Part shown: positions 41,465 to 50,014 of the stretch, piece by piece
Layout: each line of letters begins with the position of its first letter
How positions within the stretch are numbered: the stretch's first letter is position 1
DNA from: Kitasatospora kifunensis
GTDB lineage: Bacteria > Actinomycetota > Actinomycetes > Streptomycetales > Streptomycetaceae
NCBI RefSeq assembly: GCF_014203855.1
Contig: NZ_JACHJV010000001.1
Location: 5,766,001-5,830,000 of the forward strand
Length of the DNA stretch: 64,000 nucleotides
Reading direction: 5' to 3'
Program-made: the position numbers and the translations under genes
The notes under the pieces: generated by a model
Told to the model about the DNA's origin: nothing
What the model saw: only the letters and a program-made list of their open reading frames with translations
Databases searched by the model: none

Positions 41465-42667
41465 GTGAAAGCCCCCCTGCTCAAACGCATACCGGCAAAG
41501 GTATGGACCGGCCTCGTCTGGGGTGTGGTCCTGATCGCTCTGGTCCTCTCGCTGCTGGAACTGCGCCCCGGCGCCCAGGCGGGTCCGCACGCGGTGTTGC
41601 CCGTGCTCGCCACGCTGATGCCGCTGGTGCTGCTGCGTCGCCGTCCGCTGCTGGGACTGGCGTTGATGCTGGGCGCCGCGTACCTCGGGATCGTGACGCT
41701 CTGGTGGTGGTGGTTCGGGGCCGTCGAGTGCGTGGTGGCCGACCTCGCCCTGGTCTACATCGCGGTCAGCAGGACGCGCCGGGAATCACTCTGGGGTGCG
41801 GCGCTGATCTGCGTCACCTTGGTGGGCGCGGTGCCCAACTGGCTCGGGGCGAACGACCTCGGGGCGAACGACCTCGGGCATCCGGGGCCCGAGTTCTCGC
41901 GCTGGTTCCCCGGCGCCGTGGTCTACGTGCTGGCGACCTGCCTCGCCTGGCTGGTCGGCCGCTACCTGCGCCAGCACCGCGCGTACGCCGAGTCGCTGCG
42001 CAGCCAACTCGCCGCTCAGGCGGCCACGGCCGAACGGCTGCAGATCGCCCGCGAGTTGCACGACATGGTCGCGCACAGCATCGGCATCATCGCGATCCAG
42101 GCCGGGGTGGGCAGCCGGGTGATGGACACCCAACCGGAGGAGGCCCGCAACGCGCTGCGTGCGATCGAGGCGACCAGCCGGGAGACGCTGGCGGGACTGC
42201 GGCGAACCCTCGGTGCGCTGCGGCGGCCGATGGCGGGCGAGGCGCAGGAGGTCTCGCCGCGGGAGCCGGCGCCCGGGCTCGGGGACGTCGAGCGGCTGGC
42301 TGAGACGACCGGGAAGGCGGGGGTGCGGGTGGAGGTGCGCTGGTCCGGGGAGCGGCGGGCGCTGGCACCGGAAGTCGACCTGTCCGCCTTCCGGATCATC
42401 CAGGAAGCGCTGACCAATGTGGTGCGGCACTCGGGGACCAAACGGTGCCAGGTGCTGATCGACTATCAGGAGGAGGAGTTGGCCATCGAGATCACCGATC
42501 AGGGCAGTGGCGGGGCGGGCGGCGAAGGCGGCGCCGGGTACGGGTTGATCGGCATGCGCGAGCGGGTCGCACTGCTGCACGGCGAGTTCACCGCCGGGGC
42601 ACGGCCCGACGGCGGATTCCGGGTGGCGGCGCGGCTGCCGCTGCGGGCGGGGGTGGGGGTCCGATGA
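41465..42667 (+). CDS. Sensor histidine kinase (HPK7, NarL type)
   Basis: 400 residues from GTG at 41465. About five membrane helices with short loops (residues 12-160), then the dimerisation/phosphoacceptor segment RLQIARELHDMVAHSIGIIAIQAG (His in ELHDMV) and a HATPase domain with FRIIQEALTNVVRHSG (N box) and GYGLIGMRERV (G box). TACCAT lies six bases before the start, so translation may be leaderless. A 15-base duplication (41846-41875) repeats GANDL. Coupled to its regulator by ATGA. Confidence 0.92.
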   Translation: MKAPLLKRIPAKVWTGLVWGVVLIALVLSLLELRPGAQAGPHAVLPVLATLMPLVLLRRRPLLGLALMLGAAYLGIVTLWWWWFGAVECVVADLALVYIAVSRTRRESLWGAALICVTLVGAVPNWLGANDLGANDLGHPGPEFSRWFPGAVVYVLATCLAWLVGRYLRQHRAYAESLRSQLAAQAATAERLQIARELHDMVAHSIGIIAIQAGVGSRVMDTQPEEARNALRAIEATSRETLAGLRRTLGALRRPMAGEAQEVSPREPAPGLGDVERLAETTGKAGVRVEVRWSGERRALAPEVDLSAFRIIQEALTNVVRHSGTKRCQVLIDYQEEELAIEITDQGSGGAGGEGGAGYGLIGMRERVALLHGEFTAGARPDGGFRVAARLPLRAGVGVR

Positions 42668-43335
42668 CGGTGCGAGTGGTGCTGGCCGATGACCAGCCGC
42701 TGGTACGGGCCGGGCTGCGGGTGCTCGCGGCCGACACGGAGGATCTGCTGGTGGTCGGCGAGGCCGGCACGGGCACCGAGGCGGTGCGCCTGGCCCGCGA
42801 GGAGCGGCCCGACGTGGTGGTGATGGACATCCGGATGCCCGGCATGGACGGGATCGAGGCCACCCGGACGATCACCGCCGGCGGAGCTCCGGTGCGGGTG
42901 CTGATGCTGACCACCTTCGACGAGGACGACTACGTCTACGCCGCGCTGCGCGCCGGGGCGAGCGGGTTCCTGGTCAAGGACATGGCGCTGGAGGACATCC
43001 TCGGCGGCATCCGGGTGGTCGCCGCCGGGGACGCGCTGATCGCGCCGACCGTCACGCGACGGCTGATCGAGGAGTTCGTCAGCCGACCCGAGCGTGCGGG
43101 CCGTGCGGCCGGGCCGCCGGTGGTCGAGGGCATCACCGAGCGCGAGCGCGAGGTGCTGACGCTGGTGGGGCGCGGCCGGTCCAACAGCGAGATCGCGGCC
43201 GAGCTGTTCATCAGCGTGGCCACGGCGAAGGCCCATGTGGCGCGGCTGTTCAGCAAGTTGGCGGCGCGCGACCGGGTGCAGCTGGTGATCACGGCGTACG
43301 AGCTGGGGCTGGTGACGCCGGGGGAGGGGCGGTAG
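42664..43335 (+). CDS. LuxR/NarL-type response regulator
   Basis: 223 residues. The receiver domain has VVLADDQPLVR (acidic pair), VVVMDIRMPGMDG (phospho-Asp about 54), MLTTFDEDDYV and the Lys of FLVKDM. The LuxR HTH is ITEREREVLTLVGRGRSNSEIAAELFISVATAKAHVARL. It would take phosphate from the kinase encoded just upstream and probably controls the divergent ABC exporter genes. Confidence 0.94.
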   Translation: MTVRVVLADDQPLVRAGLRVLAADTEDLLVVGEAGTGTEAVRLAREERPDVVVMDIRMPGMDGIEATRTITAGGAPVRVLMLTTFDEDDYVYAALRAGASGFLVKDMALEDILGGIRVVAAGDALIAPTVTRRLIEEFVSRPERAGRAAGPPVVEGITEREREVLTLVGRGRSNSEIAAELFISVATAKAHVARLFSKLAARDRVQLVITAYELGLVTPGEGR

Positions 43336-43348
43336 CGGACCCGCTCGG

Positions 43349-45844
43349 TCAGGCGGCGCCGAGGTCGAGTTGGAAGTGGGACGGGTGCGGTGGGCGGACC
43401 CGGTCCTCGGGGGCGGTGGCGTCGCGGCGGGCGAGCCAGGCGCGCAGGCGCTCGGGGGACGGGCGGGGGCCGGCGGTCTCGTGGAGCAGGACGCGGGTCG
43501 GGCGGTTGACCGAGAGGTCGGCCGGCTCGACGTCCAGTACCTCGAAGCTCGTGCCCGGGGCGAAGACGACGGTGGGTTGCTCGCCGGGCTCGCCGAAGGC
43601 CGAGGTGCGGCGGCCGGTGGCGGACCAGAGGGCGAACTCGACCTCGACGCCCTCGCCGAGGTCCGCTGCCACGGCGCTGATTCCGCTGATCGGTGCGGAC
43701 TCGGTGAGCAGCGCGCCGGGGGTGTAGCGGTCCAGCTCGAACGGGCCTGGTGGGGCGGCGACCAGCACCGCGCCGTGGTGGCTGGGCAGTCGGCGCAGGC
43801 CGGCGGTGAGGCAGCGCAGGTAGGGCAGGAGGGTGCCGGGGTTGCCGGAGCGGGCGGCGGCGGCCAGCCCGGCGCGGGAGGCCGGGAGGTCGGCGTCGGT
43901 GTGGTGGAGCAGCACGGCGACCAGCTCGGGGCGGAGGTCCTCGCCGGCGGCCGGGCGCAGGCCGGGCAGGCGGGTGGCGACCTGGTCGGCGCGGCTGGCC
44001 CAGCGGATGTAGGGCTGGCCGAGGAGGGCGACCAGGGCATCGCGGTCCTCGTGGGGGGTCGTGGGGGCGGTGGGGGTGGAAGGGACTGGCGGGACGGTGG
44101 GGGTGGGGGCCGGTTCGGGTTCCGGTTCGGGGGCGGGGGCGGGGGTCGGTTCCGGGGCAGGCTCGGGCTCGGGGGCAGGCTCGGGCTCGGGCTCGGGCTC
44201 GGGCGTCGGCTCGGGTTCAGGGATGGGTTCCGGCTCCGGCGTCGGCTCGGGTTCGGGCTCGGGGGCAGGCTCAGGTTCGGGCTCGGGCTCAGGTTCGGGT
44301 TCGGGTTCGGGCTCGGGCTCGGGCGTCGGCTCGGGTTCAGGGATGGGTTCCGGCTCCGGCGTCGGCTCGGGTTCGGGCTCGGGGGCTCGGACCGGGTTCA
44401 TCGAGAGCGTGGGGACCTCGTCCGGATTGCTGCTGCTCAGCGCCATGGTGGGGCGATCGGCCGCGGTGGGGATCGGAATCGCCGCCGAAAGCGCGGCGAC
44501 CTCGGAAGCGGTGGGGATCGGCACGGCCGCGGGTTCGGGTGCCGCGGGGACAGCAGGAGCCGCGGGCGCGATGCTTCGGGCCTCGGGCTCGGCCGCCGGT
44601 CCTGCCCCACCCAGCCAGGTGAGCCGGTGGATCCGCGCGCTGAACCGCCCCACCGTCTCCGACTCGGCGTCCATCGTCCCCGCCACCGCGATCGCCAGCC
44701 CCAGCTGCCCGGCCGGTCCGGCGCCGATCGGGGGGAAACCGGGGAGCAGCGTGCCCAGGTGCTCCCAGACCTCCACGGTCACCGGGAACCCGGCCGCGCC
44801 GACCACCAGCACCGGCTGCGCCGGGTCGGGGCGGCGCAGCCGCGGCGCGCGGTCGGCGGTGGCGATCGCCGGGCGCAGCCAGAGGCCGGCCGAGATCGCC
44901 TCCAACTCCCAGCCGGGGAAAGCGTGGTAGCGCGCAGGTCCGGCGGGTGCCCAGGCGGAGTGGCCGCGCCAGGCGACGGCGGTCACGCTGCGCTTGACCG
45001 GGCAGGCGGTCAGTTCGGTCAGGTAAGGCTCCCAGCCGGGCGTGCCGTCGGGGGCGAGGTGCACGCTGGAGTAGCCGCTCGCGGTGATCAGCGGCAGGCC
45101 GATGGCGGCGTGCACCTCGCGGTTGAGCGAGGCGGCCAGGATCGCGGCGAGCTCGACCAGCGCGATGGGGTCGGCCCAGGGTGCGCTGAGCAGCAGCCGC
45201 AGGTCCGTGGCGGTGGCCAGCAGTGCGGCGGCCACCGAGGCGAGCTGCACGCCGCTGGGCAGCGGGGCGCCGGGCTCGCCGAGCACCAGGAGCAGCGTTC
45301 CGGCCGGGGCTGAGGCGAAGTCAAGAATGGGCGGTGCGAAGGACGGCGCGGTCTCAGTCACCCAGACGCCGCCGCTGCGCAGCGGGTTGATCGCGGCCTC
45401 GGCCGGCCAGCGCTCGCCCAGCGCCTCGGCCTCGCCGGCCGGGCGGCAGCGCCACCAGGAGCCGCCCGCCACCAGCAGCGTCCCGTCACCCTCGATGGAG
45501 ACCAGGGCGTCCGGCGCCAGCACCGTCAACCCGGTTCGCCGGGCGAGGAGTTCGGCGGGCCGACGGCCGTCCGGGCCGCTCGCGCCCAGGCCGGAGGCGG
45601 CCAGCACCAGGGTGTCGGCTCCCCGGGCGCCGGCGTTGCGGGTCAGCTCGCCCAGCGACTCGCGCAGCACCGGCGCGGCGTCCGGTGCGGCGGCCAGCAG
45701 CACCAGGGCTCGGGGGTCGGCACGTACCGGGTCCATGGCCGCGGCCAGGCCCACCTGCTCGGCGCCCGGCGGCGCGATGACGAAGTGCGGACCCACCGCG
45801 CGCAACGTGGACCGCTCGGTGACCTGGGATGATGCCGAGTCCAT
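43349..45844 (-). CDS. T7SS-linked 831-residue protein with Glu-Pro repeats and an ART-like C-terminus
   Basis: N-terminal 430 residues are ordered alpha/beta with no family I can name (FVIAPPGAEQVGLAAAMDP; VLLAAAPDAAPVL; TLLLVLGEPGAPLP). Residues about 485-590 are Pro-Glu repeats (PEPEPTPEPEP), including a 120-base-period duplication. The last 230 residues contain LDRYTPGALLTESAPISGIS, EFALWSATGRRTSAF and VVFAPGTSFEVLDVE, the order of strands of ADP-ribosyltransferase-like domains, but no clear E-x-E pair, so catalysis is doubtful. No signal peptide or membrane helix. It follows eccC by 64 bases on the same strand, so it is probably part of the secretion locus. Confidence 0.7.
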   Translation of the reverse strand: MDSASSQVTERSTLRAVGPHFVIAPPGAEQVGLAAAMDPVRADPRALVLLAAAPDAAPVLRESLGELTRNAGARGADTLVLAASGLGASGPDGRRPAELLARRTGLTVLAPDALVSIEGDGTLLVAGGSWWRCRPAGEAEALGERWPAEAAINPLRSGGVWVTETAPSFAPPILDFASAPAGTLLLVLGEPGAPLPSGVQLASVAAALLATATDLRLLLSAPWADPIALVELAAILAASLNREVHAAIGLPLITASGYSSVHLAPDGTPGWEPYLTELTACPVKRSVTAVAWRGHSAWAPAGPARYHAFPGWELEAISAGLWLRPAIATADRAPRLRRPDPAQPVLVVGAAGFPVTVEVWEHLGTLLPGFPPIGAGPAGQLGLAIAVAGTMDAESETVGRFSARIHRLTWLGGAGPAAEPEARSIAPAAPAVPAAPEPAAVPIPTASEVAALSAAIPIPTAADRPTMALSSSNPDEVPTLSMNPVRAPEPEPEPTPEPEPIPEPEPTPEPEPEPEPEPEPEPEPEPAPEPEPEPTPEPEPIPEPEPTPEPEPEPEPAPEPEPAPEPTPAPAPEPEPEPAPTPTVPPVPSTPTAPTTPHEDRDALVALLGQPYIRWASRADQVATRLPGLRPAAGEDLRPELVAVLLHHTDADLPASRAGLAAAARSGNPGTLLPYLRCLTAGLRRLPSHHGAVLVAAPPGPFELDRYTPGALLTESAPISGISAVAADLGEGVEVEFALWSATGRRTSAFGEPGEQPTVVFAPGTSFEVLDVEPADLSVNRPTRVLLHETAGPRPSPERLRAWLARRDATAPEDRVRPPHPSHFQLDLGAA
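44187..44386 (-). repeat. 120-bp-period direct repeat within the Glu-Pro region
   Basis: Bases 44187-44266 are identical to 44307-44386 over 80 bases, offset by exactly 120 bases (40 codons). This is beyond what simple GGCTCG repetition gives, because non-repetitive parts such as GGATGGGTTCCGGCTCC are kept too. Confidence 0.85.
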
Positions 45845-45908
45845 GGTCTGGCCTCCGTTCTGCTGAGTGAGCCCCAGCCGGGACTACGGACCCGTCACCC
45901 CCGCTGGT

Positions 45909-48900
45909 TCACTCCTTGCCCAGGTGCCCGGTCTGCACCTGTACGGTGCGTCGGCGGGTGATGTAGAGACCGCGTCCGGTGGTGAGCTGGCGCGGCTTGA
46001 TGTTGCCGAACAGGAAGCCCTCCGAGGGCGGGCAGGACATCAGCAGGGACGGCGAGTTGACCTCCTGCAGCTTGCGCAGCAGCGGGTCGCCCATCGCCCG
46101 GCCGATGCCGTTGGCGCCGCGTGCCACGATCAGGTGCAGGCCGATCTCCGTACCCTGGGCCAGGTTCTCGAGCACCGCGGCGAAGGGGTGGCTGCCCGCG
46201 CCTGCGCCCACCAGGTCGTAGTCGTCGACCAGGATGAACAGCTCCGGACCCTCCCACCAGTCGCGCAGCTTGAGCCGGGCGGGGCTGATGTCGTCGGCGG
46301 GGATCCGGTTCTTCATCGCGCGCGCCGCGCCGTCGACGATCTGGCGCAGATTGTCGATGGCCACCGCGTAGCCGAGCTGGTACTCCTTGGGCACCACGTC
46401 GTACAGCCCGCGCCGGTAGTCGACCACCATGATCCGGGCCTCGGCGGGCGTGTAGGCCCGGGTGATGGACTGGGCCATCAGCTTCAGCAGGTTGGTCTTG
46501 CCGGACTCGGTGTCGCCCACCACGAGCAGGTGCGGGTTCTCCTCGAAGTCGTGCCAGAGCGGCGCGACTTCGGTGTCCTCCAGACCGATCGGCACCCGCA
46601 GGCGGCCCTCGGGGGCGGGCAGGTCGGCGGCGTCCAGGGTGAGCGGCAGCATCCGCACCTCGGGCGCGCGCGGGCCGGTCCAGTGCGCCGCGACGGCGTC
46701 CACCAGGTCGGCGATGCCCTCGCCGAGGTCCTCGGTGGTGCCCGTACCGTCGATCCGGGGCAGCGCGGTGAGGAAGTGCAGCTGCTCGTCGGTCAGGCCT
46801 CGGCCCGGGCTCTTGGGCACCTTGCCCGCCGCGCGCATGTTGATCACCGAGTCGACCGGGTCGCCCAGCCGCAGCTCGAACCGGGTCTGCAGCAGGTCGC
46901 GCATGCCGGAGCTGACCTCGCCCCAGCGGGTGGTGGCGATCATCAGGTGCACGCCGTAGTTGATGCCGCGCTGGGACATCAGGGTGAGCACCGCGACCAG
47001 GTCGTTGAACTCCTGGCGCAGCGTGTTCCAGCCGTCGATCACCAGGAAGACGTCGCCATGCGGGTCATGGGCCAGTTCGCCGGCGGCCTTGCGGCGGCGG
47101 AAGTTGGTGATCGAGTCGATGCCCAGCTCGGCGAAGTACTTCTCGCGGCGGGTGATGATGGCGTTCACCTCGGCGATGGTGCGCAGCACCCGTTCGCCGT
47201 CGTGCCGCCCCGTCACCCCGCCCAGGTGCGGCAGGCCGCGCAGGGTGGAGAGCGTGCCACCGCCGAAGTCCAGGCAGTAGAACTGGACTTCGCGCGGGGT
47301 GTGGGTGAGTGCGAGGCCGGTGATCAGGGTCCGCAGCAGGGTGCTCTTGCCGCTCTGCGGTGCGCCGGCGATGCCGACGTGGCCGCCGGCCCCCGACAGG
47401 TCGGCGGTCATCAGGTCGCGCAGCTGGTGGAACGGGCGGTCGATCACGCCGACCGGGACGCTGAGCGTGCCGTGCGTCTGGGCCGCCTCGGTGGTCAGGC
47501 CGCGCTCGGGGTGCGCGGTGAGCGGCGGCAGCAGCTCGTCCAGGGTGGGCGGCACGTCCAGCGGCGGCAGCCAGACCCGGTAGGCGGGCGGGCCGACGTC
47601 GTAGAGCTTGGCGGCCGCGATCTCCAGCAGCGAGCCGGCCGACGGCTCCTCGACCGGCTCCTCGGCCAGCGCCGGGAGTTGGCGCGGCGTCACATAGGTG
47701 GTGCCGTACGCCACCACCTGGCCCTCCAGGGCCGCTTGCTGGGCCGCGCGGCGCTTGGGCCGGTAGGGGCCCGAGACGTAGGCGGCCTTGAAGCGGGTCA
47801 GGGTGGAGATGTCGCTGCGCAGGAAGCCGTTGCCGGGTGCCGAGGGCAGCTGGTAGGCGTCCGGCACGCCGAGCACGCCGCGGCTCTCCATCGCGGAGAA
47901 GGTGCGCAGGCCGATCCGGTAGGACAGGTGGGACTCCAGCGCGTTCATCCGGCCCTCGTCCAGCCGCTGCGAGGCCAGCAGCAGGTGCACCCCGAGCGAG
48001 CGGCCGAGCCGGCCGATCATGACGAACAGATCCATGAAGTCGCGGTGCGCGGCGAGCAGTTCGCTGAACTCGTCGACCACCACGAAGAGCACGGGCATCG
48101 GCTGCAGCGGGGTGCCGTTGGATCGGGCGGTCTCGTACTCCAGCAGCGAGGAGTAGTTGCCGGCCGCCCGCAGCCACTCCTGGCGGCGGACCATCTCGCC
48201 GTGCAGCGCGTCGCGCATCCGGTCCACCAGCGAGGCCTCGTCGGCCAGGTTGGTGATCACCGCGGAGGTGTGCGGCAGCGCGTCCAGACCCAGGAAGGTC
48301 GCCCCGCCCTTGAAGTCGACCAGGACGAAGTTGAGCACCTCGGAGGAGTGCGTCACGGCCAGTGCCAGCACCAGGGTGCGCAGCAGCTCGGACTTGCCGG
48401 AGCCGGTGGCGCCGATCAGCATGCCGTGCGGGCCCATACCGCCCTGGGCGGACTCCTTGAGGTCCAGGTCCACCGGGCGGCCGTCCGGGCCCAGGCCCAG
48501 CGGCACCCGAAGCCGCTGCGGGATGCCGCGCTGGGCCCAGAGCGCCTCCACGTCCAGCTTGTGCAGGTCGGGGATGCCGAGCAGGGCGGTCAGGTCGAAG
48601 TCGGTGGCCAGCGGCTCGGCGGCCTCCACCGTGTCACCGATCCGGTAGCGGGCCAACTGGGTCATCAGATGCGTTGTCTGACGAATCGTCAGGGCGTCGG
48701 GGCGGCCCAGGTCGGTGATCACGTCCTTGCGGTTGCGGTCGGCGCCCACCATCGCGAGCTTCCCGTCGGCGAGCCGCAGCCGCAGGGTGGTGCGGGCCGG
48801 GCGCCACTCCAGGTTGTCGGCGAGGTCGATCAGCACGGTGTTGCGGTAGCCGGTGGTCGCGGCCCGGCTGCCCGCGTGTGCCCCGGGGCCGTCCAGGACC

Positions 48901-49862
48901 AGGACGGTGAACGGCTCGTCGCGGTGCGGCACGGCGTCCGGCTCGTAGCCGGGACGGCCGGTGAACTCCTCGCCGAGCAGTTGCTCGGCCTCGTTCAGAC
49001 TGCCCGCCACCAGCCGCAGCGGCCCGGCGCCGTCGCTCTCGGTGGGATGCAGCGCGTGCGGCAGCCACTTGGCCCACTCCCACTCCGCGCGCTGCTCCGG
49101 TGCGGCCACGATCGCCACCCGCAGCTCGTCGGGGCCGTGCACCACGGTGAGTTGGGCGAGCATCGAGCGGACCAGCGCACGGGTGGCCGACGGATCGTCG
49201 GACTGCACCAGCAACTGGGCGAAGCCGCGCAGGTGGATCGCGATCGGCTGGTCGTCCAGGGTGCCGTAGGCGTGGATGAAGCGGCGCAGCGCGTGCGCGC
49301 AGAGCGGCTCCAGGTCCTCCACCGGCTTGGTGGCGAGCGGGGCGAGCGGGGTGGCAAGGCGCTGCGGGCCGAGCCCGATGCGGACGTCGCTGAAGTCCGG
49401 GTGGGCGGCCCGCCGTTCCCACAGCCGGGTGGTGCCCACGAGTGACCACAGCTCGCGCGGCGCCGGGTGCCGCCAGGCCAGCGCCTGCTGCTGCTGGTCG
49501 ATCGACTTGCGCACCTGGCGGCGGATCTGCGAGAGGTAGCGCAGGTAGTCGCGGCGCTCGGCGCGCAGTTGCTGCTTGCGGTCGCTGGAGCCGCGGATCA
49601 GCTGGGTGACCAGCATGCCGATGGCGGACAGCGCCATCATGCCGATCGCCACGTAGCTCATCGCGCCGCCGCCCTCGCCGCCCGGGCGCAGGAACATGAA
49701 GACCATGGAGAGCGAGCCGAGCGCCATCGGCGCCATGGCGATCATGCTCGACATGCCGCTCTGCTTCTCCGGCAGGACCGGTGGCTCCTGCAGCTGGATC
49801 TCGCCGTCCGGCATCTCGGGCCCCGGACGCCGAGGCGTTCGGTTGACCAGGACCACGCTCAC
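45909..49862 (-). CDS. eccC: Type VII secretion ATPase EccC (EccCa-EccCb fused)
   Basis: 1,317 residues from GTG at 49862, seven bases after GAGGGAG. Two N-terminal membrane helices (about 37-58 and 68-88) precede three FtsK/SpoIIIE ATPase domains. Walker A motifs: GATGSGKS (about 480), GAPQSGKS (about 833), GDTESGKT (about 1117). Walker B: VVVDEFSEL keeps Asp-Glu in domain 1, whereas VIDGWNTL and LVDDYDLV in domains 2 and 3 lack the Glu. This fits EccC, the motor that recognises WXG100 substrates. Divergent from eccD. Confidence 0.96.
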   Translation of the reverse strand: MSVVLVNRTPRRPGPEMPDGEIQLQEPPVLPEKQSGMSSMIAMAPMALGSLSMVFMFLRPGGEGGGAMSYVAIGMMALSAIGMLVTQLIRGSSDRKQQLRAERRDYLRYLSQIRRQVRKSIDQQQQALAWRHPAPRELWSLVGTTRLWERRAAHPDFSDVRIGLGPQRLATPLAPLATKPVEDLEPLCAHALRRFIHAYGTLDDQPIAIHLRGFAQLLVQSDDPSATRALVRSMLAQLTVVHGPDELRVAIVAAPEQRAEWEWAKWLPHALHPTESDGAGPLRLVAGSLNEAEQLLGEEFTGRPGYEPDAVPHRDEPFTVLVLDGPGAHAGSRAATTGYRNTVLIDLADNLEWRPARTTLRLRLADGKLAMVGADRNRKDVITDLGRPDALTIRQTTHLMTQLARYRIGDTVEAAEPLATDFDLTALLGIPDLHKLDVEALWAQRGIPQRLRVPLGLGPDGRPVDLDLKESAQGGMGPHGMLIGATGSGKSELLRTLVLALAVTHSSEVLNFVLVDFKGGATFLGLDALPHTSAVITNLADEASLVDRMRDALHGEMVRRQEWLRAAGNYSSLLEYETARSNGTPLQPMPVLFVVVDEFSELLAAHRDFMDLFVMIGRLGRSLGVHLLLASQRLDEGRMNALESHLSYRIGLRTFSAMESRGVLGVPDAYQLPSAPGNGFLRSDISTLTRFKAAYVSGPYRPKRRAAQQAALEGQVVAYGTTYVTPRQLPALAEEPVEEPSAGSLLEIAAAKLYDVGPPAYRVWLPPLDVPPTLDELLPPLTAHPERGLTTEAAQTHGTLSVPVGVIDRPFHQLRDLMTADLSGAGGHVGIAGAPQSGKSTLLRTLITGLALTHTPREVQFYCLDFGGGTLSTLRGLPHLGGVTGRHDGERVLRTIAEVNAIITRREKYFAELGIDSITNFRRRKAAGELAHDPHGDVFLVIDGWNTLRQEFNDLVAVLTLMSQRGINYGVHLMIATTRWGEVSSGMRDLLQTRFELRLGDPVDSVINMRAAGKVPKSPGRGLTDEQLHFLTALPRIDGTGTTEDLGEGIADLVDAVAAHWTGPRAPEVRMLPLTLDAADLPAPEGRLRVPIGLEDTEVAPLWHDFEENPHLLVVGDTESGKTNLLKLMAQSITRAYTPAEARIMVVDYRRGLYDVVPKEYQLGYAVAIDNLRQIVDGAARAMKNRIPADDISPARLKLRDWWEGPELFILVDDYDLVGAGAGSHPFAAVLENLAQGTEIGLHLIVARGANGIGRAMGDPLLRKLQEVNSPSLLMSCPPSEGFLFGNIKPRQLTTGRGLYITRRRTVQVQTGHLGKE

Positions 49863-49920
49863 CTAACAGCTCCCTCGCTCGCGCAACCGTCCTCAGGAGG
49901 TGACGGCTGGTGGCCCGAGG

Positions 49921-49944
49921 CGGGTTCACCTGCTGCTGAACCCG
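49921..49944. promoter_or_regulatory. Inverted repeat in the eccC-eccD divergent promoter
   Basis: CGGGTTCA and TGAACCCG are perfect 8-base arms around an 8-base spacer, roughly midway in the 152-base gap between the divergent starts. Position and symmetry suit one dimeric regulator controlling both halves of the locus. Confidence 0.5.
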
Positions 49945-50014
49945 ACTGAACGCACCAGGGCATCCGGTCCGTACAGCTGGGAGGAGCGGGCCTTTCGTGG
50001 AGTGGGAGAGTGGC

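Noticed and set aside
41846..41875. 15 bp duplication in the kinase gene as a functional element
   Set aside because: It only repeats GANDL in a loop between membrane helices and has no symmetry or regulatory position.
45867..49445. Plus-strand open frame of about 1,190 codons opposite eccC
   Set aside because: EccC on the minus strand has three Walker A motifs and correct length. The opposite frame has no recognisable domain and a composition dominated by Gln, His, Arg and Val.
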